Source of the DNA: Stachybotrys elegans
Taxonomy: Eukaryota > Ascomycota > Sordariomycetes > Hypocreales > Stachybotryaceae
Direction: 5' to 3'
Assembly (NCBI GenBank): GCA_020746835.1
Contig: JAGPNK010000002.1
Location: 2,790,001 to 2,854,000, forward strand
DNA length: 64,000 bases
Shown: one piece after another, positions 11,165 to 23,235 of the stretch
Numbering within the stretch: position 1 is the stretch's first letter
Layout of the letters: the number at the start of each line of letters is the position of its first letter
The notes under the pieces: generated by a model
Told to the model about the DNA's origin: nothing
The model's database searches: none
Seen by the model: the letters and a program-made list of their open reading frames with translations, nothing else
Program-made: the position numbers and the translations under genes

Positions 11165-12707
11165 CTATTCGATGGTCTTGCTGCACACCAAGCATCGTGC
11201 CTGTTCCGTCCAAGTCTTATCGCCTCCCGAGACATTTTCTCTCAGGTCCTTGATCTCCCAGATGGTCGGGCCATCGTTCATCTTGAGGCTGGCCTCAAAC
11301 AGCCCTTGGTAGGGCTTGTAATCCGAGTTCTTCTTCTTTCGGCTCTTCTTCTCAACAACCGGCTTCGATGGGGTCTCGACTGGAGTAGCTACGGGTCCTG
11401 GAGTCGGAGTCTGGGTGGTTCGGGGCGTCTCGCCATCGGCCTGCTTCACCAAGACGTTCTTGGACGCCTCGGCGCCTCGCACATCGATTGTCGGCTGGGT
11501 ATCTTCACCCCTGGTTTCCGTCGGACTGAGGGGTCGGGTGCCCTTCTCGTCGTCCTTCTCTTCCTTCACAAGAGGTTGCTGGGTAATGTGGGGCTTGGTG
11601 GTACCCAGCTGCTCATACACACGCAGCAACAGGTCGTCGAGCAGGCACTCATAGTGCAGCCATTTTCCGCATGTCGAGCTCGTGCAGCCGATGAGCGTCT
11701 TGTCGGGGTTCGCGGGGGTTTCACACTTGCAGATGAGCTCAACAGACTTGAGTGGCATCAGTATCAGCGTCGTATCGCTGGGGTAGATAGGAACCGGGTC
11801 GGCCGGATGGCACTTACAGAGAGCTGCGAGTTTCGGCAATCAAAAGCCTGTCGCCAGTACAGCGCGTCTTGAACCTCATCGTCATCGGTCTCTATCCAAT
11901 GATTGACGTTTGCCGGCTGGGTCACGCTGACGACGTTGATGACATCCACTAAGCGCGAGTGAGTTTTTTTGTTGATATGGATACTGGGTGGAGCGAGCGT
12001 GGAGCGACTTACTGTGGTTGGACGCGATCAGTTCGTTCTGGCCGTGGTATGGCTGACGACCCTCGACGGAGCGCTTGCCGTCGAGCGTGTTCTTGGGCAG
12101 CTCGTCGGGTGAGTACATCCAGTTGACGCGAGCGTAGACGTGATGCTCGTCGGCGGCGCGAATCTCCAGGATACGTGCGACCCAATCATCGTCGGACTTA
12201 CGGGCCTGAGGGACACCGTCAGGGTTTGCAGCTGCCTTCTGCCGCTCAATCGTCGCGTCATTGGCAACGTATACGAAACCCTCGCTGTAGTACTTTGTTC
12301 CATTGACTGCGGCGGTTAGCAACGAAAGCTCTCACGAGGTTGATGTGATGGGCGGAAGGGGCGGCGGGATGAAGGTTGATGGGGGGGGATCAGCCCAGGG
12401 GCGACGTACGGACGAAGCTATTGTATCGCGTCATGTCGAACCACTGGGAGCTCGGCTCGACGGTGTAGTGCAGGTCCATGGTCTCATGCGTCCTGAACTT
12501 GCCGACGGGGGCGAAGGGGGAGATTTGAATCTGGACCTTCTTCTCCTCGTCGGCCTCATCGCGCTTCTGCTTCTTGGCCTTGGGCCGGTCACGGTCGATG
12601 CGAGGCGGGTTGGTGACGATGGTCACCTTGAAAGGACACTCGGCGCGATTCTCATCGGCAGTGGTGACGGAGCGCGCGCGCTTCCTGGAGGCGGAACCTG
12701 AGCCCAT
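11165..12707 (-). CDS. epr-1: BAH-PHD chromatin protein, EPR-1-like Polycomb effector
   Basis: Four minus-strand exons, 12707-12410, 12306-12013, 11948-11818 and 11746-11165, give 434 residues. The N-terminus is basic (SASRKRARS, KAKKQKR), a likely nuclear signal. A BAH domain spans about 100-240, with VARILEIR, VNWMYSPDELP and GRQPYHGQNELIASNHMDVI. A PHD finger starts at C247/C249, C262/C267 and H272/C275, but its last zinc pair, C426-x2-C429, comes 150 residues later at the extreme C-terminus. The gap is filled by Pro/Thr/Lys-rich sequence. A BAH followed by PHD matches the fungal EPR-1 and plant EBS/SHL family. Neurospora EPR-1 reads H3K27 methylation and is needed for silencing of marked genes. 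Assignment to EPR-1 rests on architecture, not on alignment, so the symbol is tentative. The gene sits between housekeeping neighbours with no special context. Confidence 0.85.
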
Positions 12708-14197
12708 GTTTGGATGTTGATGTCGATGGGGGGTCTCGCTTCGGGATCGGATTCGGGCTTGCTCAGCTCGCTGACCTAACGCGCGTCGCGGGTTGCGGAA
12801 TCGCGGACTCGAGCTGAGCCTGAACGGGCTCAAGAAATCTGCCAGCGGGTCCTTTGGATGGTCGACGAAGATAAGCGACGCAGCGACGCGGGCGACCGGG
12901 GCAGATGGCGATCCAAAGGTCCCAAATGCAGATGAACCGGCAGCACACACCGTGTTCGGTTTTTGGGTCGACTCAGTTTCGCGGGGCTGGAAGCCTTCGA
13001 ATGGAAGATGCTGGAGCTGGATAAAACCCAGCCCAGAGACAAGCAGCAGCGGAGCGCAGAGTCACGTGGGGAGGTTGGTCACCCTAAAATGATGGCCGGC
13101 AGGGAAGGAATAAATCGAGAGGCGGGGAACAGTGTCCCTTGTTGACCAATCACGCTGCACCGCCTCTAATTACCAAGGCGCTTGCTTATTCGAATGAGCT
13201 CTGACGGGCAAGTAGAGGTAATCAACGCGCTGCTGGCCCATAAATATGCCAGCAAACAAGTGGTTCAATGATACGCTGTTGGCTCTCGTGATTGGACGCG
13301 CGCACTCTCACCTCTGTTGACAGCCAATGACGTTCAGCATAAGCGCTGAGCTGCTGCGATAGGCACTGCCAGAGCTGGGGGAGCAGAGTCGCAATGCAGC
13401 AATGCAAAAGCAGCGCAAGCAGCGCGGTTTGCTACGTAGTTGTGAGGGAGAAAGCGCCATGCGCCCAATGATTGCGACCCAGCTCCAGGTAGGGTGGCTT
13501 GCGGACGGAGGAATGAACCGTCCGTTGCAGCCAAATAATTATTTCTAGGATGGATGCACTCACGACTAACCACAAATAGCGCCTTTTTCCGCAAGCTCCA
13601 AGTCTGGACCCCAATGGCTGCTTCTCTTATCGACAGAGCTGTGCCACTTTCTTCTTTTTTCAGAAAAGTCCTTTGGGGTCGGAGATTGCATCGTTTTCGT
13701 TTTCGTGGTCATCAGGTAATTCACATTGCCAGGTGGGTTTGTTGGACTTGCCTCATCAGGCATGAAGATGCCCGCTGCCGCAACCCTGTCGCTTTGCGTT
13801 GAGCGCATTTGCGCCACCCAAATGTGATAAGATACCTAAAGTCTTACCTGTCTACACATACAGGGAGGTACTTCTGTTTAGCCGTTATGTTGAACATGGT
13901 GGCAACAAGTGTGGAACTCTTGGGGAGTTGCATTTCGCGATGCGCATGTACAGAAAATTGTCTTCCCAAGCCCTCCCTTGCGACAGTTCATGGCGGCAAG
14001 AGGACACAAGCAAGAACAGGGGCCAAAGATGAAGAATAAAGAACCAAAATGGTGTCATCGTGATAAAACCACAGACACTACTCATATTAACCAAAGAACC
14101 AACGCCGCCGCTGTATCATGTAGGATTCCATATTTCCTGCCAGCCGTGTACAATATGCAAAAGCCCCCAGCTTCTCTTACCCCTCACTGCTTATCTC
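12708..14197. other. Promoter of the BAH-PHD gene and 3' flank of ATG22
   Basis: About 1.5 kb without a supported gene. Several CCAAT/ATTGG motifs occur between 13142 and 13480 (for example GACCAATCACG at 13143 and AGCCAATGACG at 13321), some of which may bind the Hap/CCAAT complex. No long coding-biased frame is seen. Confidence 0.45.
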
Positions 14198-16359
14198 TCA
14201 CTCGTGGCTACGATGGTGCTCGAGGTAGTCATCCAGCATTCCACGAGCTTCTCCCGCGTCGTGGTTCTCCTCACGCGAAACGTCAAAGCCCTCAATGGTT
14301 TCTGCCACTTTCAAGCCTTCCCGCTTCCCCCGTTCAACATTAATGAACCAAATAAAAGGAGCTGGCAACCCAACGAGGGCTGCAAGGAACCAGAAGGCGG
14401 GTCGGATGCTGCCTGTCCGGTCAATAATGGCGCCCACAATGGTCGGGCCAAAGATGCTGGATCCCTTGTCGGTGATGGCATATAGGGCGTAGAAAGCAGC
14501 TTCAGATCCCGGCGGAATAAGCTCTCCGTATAATGAGCGGCAATAGCCACTCAAGCCTCCAAGGACGAGGCCATAGACGGCAGCCAAGGGATACATCTCC
14601 CATGGCTGCTGGAGACCTAGCACCCCCCAGTTCTTCACGAAAGGAAGATATCCCAGCAGTCCATATATGGGAATGAGCTCGAAAAGGGCGATGCAAACCA
14701 GGATGGTCTGGTGTGGCTTTAATCCCAGGGCTCTTGACACCCACGACCATCCAAGTGCACCAACAACGCCCATCAACGTTGAAATGACATTGATTAGACC
14801 GAGCGCCCAGGGCTGCATATGCAGCGACGTCTTGGCGAACAAAATCGCCGTGGAGGACGTGGTAGCAATAGCATCCGAGAGAAGGAACCAGCTCGCCAAG
14901 AAAAGAGTGATGTCCAAAAGTCGCCGCGCCAGGCGCATCGTCTTGAAGAGTGACTTCCAGGCGTATACAAGATATCCAAGCCAGGCCAACAAACCCTGGT
15001 TCTTATTTTCCAGCAGAGGCGGGCCTGGTCGAGGTCGCAGCCACATGGCAGCGGGGATGGTGAAGAACGTCCACCAGGCACCCACCATGAAGAGCACAAC
15101 CCTCTGAGCCCAGGTCGTATTGCTCATGGCAACTAGCACTCCAATCGCCAGGCACTGCACAAATAGCGCGGCGCCATAGCCGATGCCAATTCCCCGGGCT
15201 GATATTTGTGTCGATAACTCCAGCTCCTTGGATGTAAGCTCGTCAAGATCGGCTTCGTCCTTGCCGGGAAAGGCGGTGGATACTGATCCTTCTGGCAGCA
15301 GAGCCGTGACAGAATTCACGGCGCGCAGATCGCCAGTTGAATCCTCCAGCACACGAGACTCGAGGGTCGAATCGCCGAGGTCGGGCGTGGCGCAGCCTTG
15401 TACTCGTAAAACATCGGGGTGGTATCGGACAAGAAGCGGGAGGAACGAGTTGAGGAGGACGAAAGAAGCGCCGAATGATACATTGGATGCAATTGTCAGC
15501 AGCGCACCGAGTATGTACGTCTCCTTGGATACGAAGATGAAGGCCATGACGCAGAAGCTACCGATCCAGGCAAAGGTGAGCAAGAGCTTCTTGCGAAAGT
15601 TTCCGTGGTCGGCGGCGCAGCTGATGCTCACGACGAGGAGCGCCTGGAGCATGACGCTGACGGAGAAGGTATACATGGCGAAGCTGGCGGTGTTGATCTG
15701 CATGCCGAAGACGAAGACGACGCACTGGCCTTCGTCCTTGCTCCGGCTATCGCTGCTGCTGCACGGCTTGGTGGTGTCGGATAGAAGGACGCCATTCTCT
15801 CGGGCGAGCGACTCGAGCAGGATGGGTATGAAGGAGGCTGTAGAGAGAACAAAGAGTGAGCACGGGGTTCCAGAGCAATGTACACGGTGCGCCGAGGGGG
15901 GCCGGAGAGTGTCGTTGGCTGGACGGACGCGGGCCGGGCCTCTGCGGAAAATCACACGGGAGCAAGCGGATCAAGCATACCAATGCCACAAATCACGTAG
16001 GTCTCGGCGGCGAACGCGTACATGTACCACCCCCAGAGCTCCTTGCGGCTGGTAGGACGCACGTCCTGGCCGGCGTAGCTCAAGGCGCCGTGCCCGGGTG
16101 GGAAGCCGTTGTCATTGCGGGAGCTCATGCTTCCGTGGGTAGAGGACCGTTCGTCATCCGCTTCAAAGGACGAGGTAGTAAAGGAGCGTTTGGAGAGGAC
16201 GGAAAACTCGGACCAAAAACGATGGCCACGGAGCTGGGGACGCGGCTGCTGTGCCTGAGTAAGGACATTGGACGACGCCACGGCTTGGGGGGTCACGCTG
16301 ACGCTGCCGTACCCCGGATGCGCGGCGGCGGCCACGTGATTGCTGAGCTCGGACACCAT
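14198..16359 (-). CDS. ATG22: Atg22-like vacuolar amino-acid efflux permease
   Basis: Two minus-strand exons, 16359-15981 and 15837-14198, give 672 residues. A hydrophilic N-terminal region of about 105 residues (Ser-rich, several SxxE and RSST sites) precedes KELWGWYMYAFAAETYVICGI, the first membrane helix typical of Atg22. About twelve hydrophobic helices follow, with a long acidic loop near residues 290-360 and a cytosolic tail ending HHRSHE. Conserved pieces include ISARGIGIGYGAALF, FLASWFLLSDAI and LYGELIPPGSEAAFYALY. In yeast Atg22 releases amino acids from the vacuole after autophagic breakdown; membrane topology and family are clear here, while substrate is by analogy. The start codon is the only ATG giving the full N-terminal loop in frame. 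Confidence 0.95.
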
Positions 16360-17872
16360 CCGCCCGGCACCAGCCTGCTGACTGTCTTGGGCCTGGCACG
16401 GTACTTGACCCTCAACGCCAACTGCACCTTACCGCAAGTACCTTGGCTAAGGTACGGACAGGCAAGGGAGAAGCAACATTCGATCGATGAGAGCCGCCAG
16501 AATCTGCAGATATGATGTGGTGCGACGCGATGCGACAGTCGGGGGAGGTCGCCGATCCAGCCAAGAAAGATCAACCAGATGGACGAACGAGTTGGGTACA
16601 AGAACTGCGGGTTGGGCTGATGTATGCACCCTGGCTATCCCTGCCGGACTCGAGCGCAGGCTGAAGGGTTTGGGAGCTTGTGATATCCCGCCGCGAGGTG
16701 GTTCGTTCATGGCAGTAGGCAGGCGGGCTGTAGCAACGTACCCTCGACGGCGGCCACTTGGCTTTTATCTATCATATGCTCGCGCATTTCCCCGTGGAGG
16801 AGGGGTTTAGCATCCGTTACTATAGACGCATGCGAGTGGCTCCTTGACCGTCTGCTGGTTCCTCCTTGGCCCCCTGGATCCACTGCCGACGGCTCTATCA
16901 GGTCACCTGGTGAACTGATCTGTACCCGGCCAAGCAAACTGACATCATAGTTCATGGGGGATCCGACTCGGCAGTTGCGCGTGGGCAAAAGGAGAGCGCC
17001 GCGGACCAGCGAGCGCATGGGGTTTGGTGATGGAGGTTTAGGGTCCAACGAGGTTGCATTTTTGGCCCGCCTGATCTGGCATTATATATCTGCTGGACTA
17101 ATTATGTACTCACCCGACTTGCATTGGCAATAACTGCAGCTCATCATCAGCCAATAAGCCTGAAGGTTGTCGCACCCTCTTCACATGGTCAGAACCTTAA
17201 AGGCTTGGATTGGTAGCTGGACACATGAAATTGGCGTCACAACTGAAGACGGGATAACAACTGGAGATGAAATAGCCAAGCCTGTAGACAAGGGAAAGAA
17301 GAAGAAGAAAAAAAACAGAAATATGGAAATTTAAATAGGGAAGAAGACAGAAGGAGAAGGAGAAGGAAAAAAAGGCTGTCGCAAAAAGCACTCTCCTATC
17401 AAATGTTGGGGTGGAGTGTTGGCGCTACCAGCACTATCCCTATGTGCGTCAAGGATCGAATATGGCAACCAAGCAATCATGGGCAGCCAACATCCGCATT
17501 GCAGAGATTTCCTGCATCTCATCACAAAATCGGCTTTGGCTGATAGCACCGTAAATGCGCCGACTGCTCATCGGCATCAATAATCAGAATGACAGACGGC
17601 AAAACTCGTCCGGATTGAATTGAACTAGCCCTCCTAACCAGGCCCCGATCTGCTCTGGCAGCAGAGAGATCCCGGGCCTCGACCTGGCGACAAACAAGAG
17701 AAGGATATCATTTGGTATATGAGACGCAAATCCAAGCCAGGCCACACACCGGGCCTGCGCGCTGGACGAGAAAAAAAAGAATAGAGCGCGCCCAGCCAAG
17801 GCAAAAAATGGCCACCCTCCCGCACACACGATATGCTCCGCTCGGATCGGGGCGCACATCATACGTGCACCT
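16360..17872. other. ATG22 upstream region and 3' flank of the GRGGAGN gene
   Basis: About 1.5 kb with no supported gene. It contains A/G-rich tracts at 17290-17375 and ordinary spacer sequence elsewhere. Confidence 0.45.
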
Positions 17873-18491
17873 TTAGTTCTTCTTGAAGACACCCACGAGC
17901 TTCTGCTTCAGGCGGTCAGCCAGGCTCACGGGCGCCGAGGTGCCGTCTCCCTTGAGCTCGGCCTCCTTCTTGGTGACGTGCTCGTTGCCAGCACCGCCGC
18001 GGCCCGTGTGGAAGTCCTGGTTTTCGGTGCTGGGGCGGATGGCCTCGCTGGGGACGACATCGACGTCCTTGCGCTCCGAGTTGGGAGTGCCCACGTCGCC
18101 AATGTTGCCGGCGCCTGGGGGTTGGCAGGTTAGCGTTTGAAATTAAACTCGCGGCGACAGCGCTTGATCAAAGAGGCCGCCGGGCCAGCGAGAAGCTCTA
18201 TCGGTAGTCCGCATGTGAGCCCCGCGATGCGACGGTAGGGTTGCGGCGCTGTCGCGGGTAATGCGCAGGGACATGCCGGGCAGAGAGCTGCGCTCGACCA
18301 CCTCCCATCGCTGGGCGAAATAAATTTAAGGAAACATAGTATGATGACTCACCTCCACGTCCGGAGCTGTAGGCGCCATCTCCGCGGCTACCCTCAGGAC
18401 CGGCGCGCACAACCTCGCCGTCGACGTACTGGGTGTCGTCCGTGCTGATGTTGCCGGCGCCTCCTCTGCCGTGAGATACCTCAGCTGCCAT
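17873..18491 (-). CDS. GRGGAGN-repeat protein (DUF3602, Par32-like)
   Basis: Two minus-strand exons, 18491-18353 and 18114-17873 (238-base intron, long for this window), give 126 residues. Three copies of GRGGAGN are spread along the chain, near residues 8-14, 44-50 and 86-92. The intron splits the second copy between its two middle glycines. The C-terminus is basic and amphipathic (SLADRLKQKLVGVFKKN). The chain is otherwise low-complexity and probably disordered. Such repeats define the DUF3602 family, which includes yeast Par32, a protein phosphorylated in response to TORC1 inhibition and linked to ammonium-transporter control. That role is by family only. The repeats look like docking motifs. 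Assignment to the family is strong; function here is unknown. Confidence 0.9.
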
Positions 18492-20028
18492 GGTGAAGAG
18501 TGGTGAGTTGGTCGAGGTGTATGCAGCTGCAAGTTTTCTCTATGATTGGTGTAGTATGCGTGAGAAAGCAGGTCTGAATGGTTGGGAGTGGGCTTGAGTC
18601 AAGGCAGTGACAGGGACGGACGGGCTGCCACGGAGCGGAACCGGATGTTTATATGCACGCTGGGAAGGGCTCGGCTGAGCTGCGCGTGGTTGGTACATGG
18701 CGGGGGGAGGGATTCTAGTGCTTCCACGGGGAACGGCGTGCGCAGGACCTTGGATGACAGATTCCATGCGAATGTCACCTCATTCGCTTCCCATTCAGCC
18801 ACCCATCCAGGCATGGCGTCACATGCATGCCCAGCCAGGCCAGACGCCTCCATTGCATACAGGCAGAGAGAGAGAGAGGGAGAGCAGGGCCCTGCCAAGG
18901 CAATTCCCATAAACTGCGTACTACTAACAGAAAAACCTCGATCTCACGTCGTCATCATCGATGATCGCCACCCGTCAGTGCAGGGGAATTAGCACGCATT
19001 AGATGGGATGGATGGGGATTTGCGGTGACGGAATCGCATGTCTTTGCTCGTTATCTGTGGGCGATTCCTTCCCGACGTTAGGCTTCTGGGCCCACCCTTG
19101 CTCAATTTAGCGCCCTTTGCCCTGGACGTGGGCAAATGCAGGCCGTGGCCTTATCTTAGCGGTTCTTCAGCTTGGGCGTGGGAGGGCTGACGACCAGCCA
19201 GTCAGAAGCCGCCCAGCTGTTCGACCTTACGTACCTGAATTTGATGACAGAACTGGTACACGGTACATTGTTGCCGTCAGCTCAGCCAAGAAACAACCTT
19301 TGCCATCTTATCAACAGCCATTATTGAACCAGCCATCCACCCCTCGAGCCGAAGACGCCTTTCCTGCGCTTAATCCGCCACGTGCGAACCAAAGCCTCCC
19401 TTTCGACCATCCATCGCCCCCCCCGGCGACTCGGTGGCTGAATCTTTTCTTCCGCCCGCCCCATGGTTCATCTCGATAAGCATAATGACTTCCAGCCTCC
19501 AGAGAATAGTGCTATCTCAGCCTATCTATGGTGCGCATGTGCTAAAGGCGGCTATCTCTAGAGATATCGAATGTGGAGTCGAGCTTGCCCAAGATGCCAG
19601 GCGGAATGCTATGGAAAGGCAAATCAACAACCCTTGTTGAACACACATGTAATATTTCAGCTGTCAGGCTGATCGACCATCTATCCGGAAATGCCGATTG
19701 TGCTGCCAAGGGAACTGATTTCCTGCCAAGAATGACGGCTCCCCACTGTCTAGCAAAACCATGATGCCAGCCATGATGTGACAGGACTATTCTACTAATC
19801 GAATGGCCCAGGGTGTCATGCTCATACATCGTACATCGTACTATGGCACGGGACAAAGATGATCCATCGTGGGACTTATCAAGGCATTCTATCAAGGTAC
19901 TAGTAACCTTACCTCATGGCCACCCATCAAGGTACCTAATGACAGCCACGGCGCGCACATAAGACGCATGAACATGCGCCGTATTCTTGGATACCTTTCC
20001 TGCTCCTAAAACACGACGATAGATTCAT
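18492..20028. other. Spacer upstream of the GRGGAGN gene
   Basis: No gene is supported. A short AG repeat lies at about 18865-18878. The right part is the 3' flank of the CHORD gene. Confidence 0.45.
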
Positions 20029-21110
20029 CTACTGCACACGCCCCGCACGACCTACCTGTAGGATCTCTCCCGTCAAGGCATCGTCGCTGCGCAGCACCGG
20101 CCAAGAGGCACCATCTGCCTTGACCAGCACGACTTCCAGCTTCGTTCCTAGGACCTTGTATGTCGACTTTTCCGTGTCGATGGGCCCGAAGAGCGGCACA
20201 TCGGCGGTGTATCGCTTGGGGGTTGCGTCGCTCGTCGCCAGGTCCAGCACCAGCTGCTTGGGCTGAAACTCCACCTTTGCCGTGTCCTTGACAATCTTCT
20301 TAAGGAAGAAGGATGCAATGACGCTCGTACTGGTCTGGTAGAAATCGTGTCTGCGGATTCATTAGTCCACTGGAGCTTGGCGGCTGGCTTCAGAGGCTGA
20401 GGGTGCGACCAACCTGACGGTGTCGAGAATCTCCTCCCCCGATGATGCTGCCTTTTCCTTCTTCCCGCTTCCAATGAAGAGGTGCTTCTCCTTTGTCTTG
20501 CAACCCTCGATCTTCATGAACTGGTCAAACTCGAGCACCCTTCTCTTGCAGCACGAGTACCCCTTGCTGCCCTCGTGGAAGATGGGCACCCCGGGGTGAT
20601 GCACACATGACTCCCCTTCTCTCGCGCTACCCTTCTTGTAGGTGGCACCGCAGGCCCTTCGTCGGCATTGAGCTCCATCGGGGATCTCGAGGCTGGGATC
20701 GTCGTCTTCCGACTCGGGTGGGGGAGCCGCCGGGGCTGGGGCCGCCTGAGCAGCAGGTATCGGGGCTCGTGTAGGCACAGACGCGTTGAGAGCGTCCATC
20801 TTCTTCACCAAGGCGGCGTCGTCCTGCTGTGGCTTCTCCTCAATGGCGGGTGGCTTGTCTGTGGTCGAGTGGACGCCGGTCGTGCATGGCGGAATCTCCA
20901 TGAACTCGTCAAAGGTGAGGACTCTTGGTTTGCAGCACTTCCAGCCTACGGAGCATCCATTAGCAATATTCAATTGGAGCATGATGCCGCTGGGACTTGC
21001 TCACCTTTCTGCCCCTCGTGAAAGACGGGCGGACCGGGGTGGTATTCGCATTTCTCGGTTGCATCTGTGAACTGCTTGCCGCAGCCCTGGTGTACACAAG
21101 TCTGCGCCAT
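20029..21110 (-). CDS. CHORD-CS co-chaperone (RAR1/morgana family)
   Basis: Three minus-strand exons, 21110-21005, 20945-20414 and 20350-20029, give 319 residues. The first CHORD domain (about 5-58) has [26 protein letters not shown] and FDEFMEIPPC. The second (about 140-200) has CRRRACG, CVHHPGVPIFHEGSKGYSCC and FDQFMKIEGC. Each keeps the Cys/His set that binds two zinc ions. A CS (p23-like) domain follows at about 213-310. CHORD proteins with a CS domain partner with Hsp90 and Sgt1; they stabilise client complexes and in other kingdoms affect immunity and centrosomes. The two CHORDs are joined by an Ala/Pro-rich acidic linker. The donor of intron 2 is GTTGGT rather than GTRAGT but is supported by frame and homology. 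It is head-to-head with the glutaredoxin-like gene. Confidence 0.95.
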
Positions 21111-21567
21111 GTTGAAGCCGTTCCGTGTGGATATGGTAGCAACTCCCGTCTCGTGTAGTTTAGCTCTCGACGTGCGGCCGTGTAGAAAGACGGTCTGGTA
21201 TTGAGAAGCACAAAGGTATACAGCAACCTAGTCTACCTCGACTTCAGTGCTTTCATGGTGGGGTGGGATCTTCTAGAATTTCCCACCCAAATCTAGAGAT
21301 AGCCCCTTCAGGTATGACGCCAATCCATCCCGAAAGGGCGGCCCCAGTAGGACAGCAAGTGACTCGCTAATCAACAGCCACTACGCTTGGGCACCAGGTC
21401 GGTAGTCAGCAGGTACCTACGTACTTCCTTGTCCCACTCATGCAATTAAACCGTGGCGTGAAGCCTTTGCATCGCGATGGTCAAAGCTTCTCAGCTTCAT
21501 GAGCTCCTTGAAAAGCAATTGCTATGGAGTAAGGCGCGAAATCCCAGTGAGCCTCACAATCGACGTC
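21111..21567. promoter_or_regulatory. Divergent promoter region of CHORD and glutaredoxin-like genes
   Basis: A 457-base spacer between divergent start codons, presumably carrying both promoters. No specific element is clear. Confidence 0.5.
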
Positions 21568-21947
21568 ATGTTTCCAACTCGGAGTCTTCTGCATGCGTGC
21601 AGGATCACGCTCTTCAGCCGAAGCAACTGTGGGCTTTGCACGCAAGCCAAGGGAGTGCTGTCAGACGTCTGGGATAAAAGGCCCTTTGACTTCAAGGAGA
21701 TAGACTTGGCCGAGCCTGCTTCCAAGTCCTGGAAGGACTTGTATGATTTTGACATTCCCGTTGTAAGTCGAGAGACGCACCAATATCTGATGGTTCCTGA
21801 TCCTTACAATTGGCTGCGCAGATTCACATCAGCAAGACAGATGCCGCTGAAGAAGACGTGAGCGTGGCTGGCAAAGCCGTCAAGCTTATGCACCGTTTCA
21901 CTCCTGAACAGGTTGAGGCAAAGATGGACCAAGTCTCAAAAGAGTGA
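21568..21947 (+). CDS. Glutaredoxin-like protein (DUF836/YDR286C type)
   Basis: Two exons, 21568-21762 and 21822-21947 (intron GTAAGT...GCAG, 59 bases), give 106 residues. The start of the fold reads ACRITLFSRSNCGLCTQAK, with a CGLC dithiol motif at 21-24 on a thioredoxin-type strand and helix. IPVIHIS supplies the conserved cis-proline region, and it spans the splice junction. The C-terminus KLMHRFTPEQVEAKMD matches the small glutaredoxin-like family of yeast YDR286C, possibly mitochondrial. Redox activity is inferred from the intact dithiol. An in-frame ATG at 21499 would add 23 residues; I prefer MFPTRSLL because it gives the family's usual short N-terminus. It runs tail-to-tail with the aldolase gene, 217 bases apart. 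Confidence 0.88.
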
Positions 21948-22164
21948 ATTGAAGCAATGAGGCTCAGCTGGGTTCATACCATCATTGAATCCATGCCAAT
22001 TGTCTTTCGTCCACATATGCCATTGACCAGGGCCTCTCTCAACCAACGACCCATTCTGGTACGATCTTGTGTCTTTTGTATAGGACCTATCCAAACCTGC
22101 TTCTCTGGATCAAAGTTTGCGAGAAGAGTACTCCCGAATAAGACAATGGACCGAACCCGTGCGT

Positions 22165-23235
22165 TTAGTAGGATCCCTTCTTCTCTACAAGTGCCTCGCC
22201 TCTTGCAAGGTTTAGCTGCTGCTTCGAGACATGCTCGAGCGCGGTGTAATCTGTCGAGACACTAATCATGTCGAAACCTAGATCGGCAAAGGTCTTGGCC
22301 TGGTCGCCGCCCGTGGAGAAAATTCCGCTCTTCTTGCCCGCTGCTTTAGCTGCATCCCGAATCTTGGTGATGGCGTCCTTGAGCTCTTGAGCCATGGCAC
22401 CGTCCAGGATGGGATGGCCAATGTTGTTTCCTGCCTGCTGTCAGAGGGGGGCGGCTCAGCGTGGCCATGGCGGATAGCATACCCAGATCAAAGGGGCCGA
22501 TGAAAAGCACATCGATGCCCTCTACAGCCGCAATCTCATCTACAGCATCCAGTGCCTCCTTGGTTTCAATCTGGACCATGGTCAGGAGAGTATCGTTGGC
22601 CTGCTGGAGATACTCGGTGAAGGTAGGCACGGGATTGAATCGCTCCATAGCGATGGGAGACCCGAAGCCTCTGCGTCCCCAGGGGGGGAACTTGGCAGAC
22701 TGGACGAGAGAGCGGGCTTCATCTGCAGTGCGCAAGAGGGGAACGAGGATCTGTTTCTGGTCAGAGTCTCTGATGCGGAAACATGGACTATCCGGGAAGC
22801 AGAAAAGGAGACGGGGAGTCATACACCATGAGCACCGGAATCGAGAGCCCCTAGTCCTGCTTAGCCTGGTGGCTTGCGATAGAATGGGCTATACTCACGC
22901 TTGACGAGCCAAGGCTGCATGTCGGGTAGTCTCACGATGGGCGAGACGCCGAGAGCTGCAATGGCGGGAACGGCATCATGCATGGCACCGTCTGGCGGCC
23001 GTGTTAGCAGAGCTTCTCGCAAACCCGCTCTCGAGGAGGCACGTGAGGCTTCTTGGGCTCATTCTCAAATTCACTCACCATCTATGTTGCCATGCTCGCA
23101 ATCCACCAAGACCCAATCGACGCCGGTCCTGGCCAGTATACGGGAGACGTTGGCGCCGGGAATCATCTGCCACATGCCAAAGGACTGCTTGCCCTCGGCA
23201 AAGGCCACGCCAAGCTTGTTGGATGCCTTCATCAT
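22165..23235 (-). CDS. HpcH/HpaI family aldolase
   Basis: Five minus-strand exons, 23235-23079, 22991-22899, 22850-22825, 22750-22483 and 22430-22165, give 269 residues. Exon 3 has only 26 bases but is needed to keep frame and the conserved DSGAHGILVPLLRT segment. Hallmarks of the family are FGMWQMIPGANVSRILARTG, VLVDCEHGNID, PIVRLP, MVQIETKEALDAVDEIA (the metal-binding Glu) and FIGPFDLGNNIGHP (the metal-binding Asp). These class II aldolases use a divalent metal to cleave or form 2-keto acids, for example 4-hydroxy-2-oxo-heptanedioate or 2-keto-3-deoxy-sugar acids. The substrate cannot be told from sequence. No targeting signal is visible. No neighbour belongs to an aromatic or sugar-acid pathway, so it is not in a cluster. 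Confidence 0.92.
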
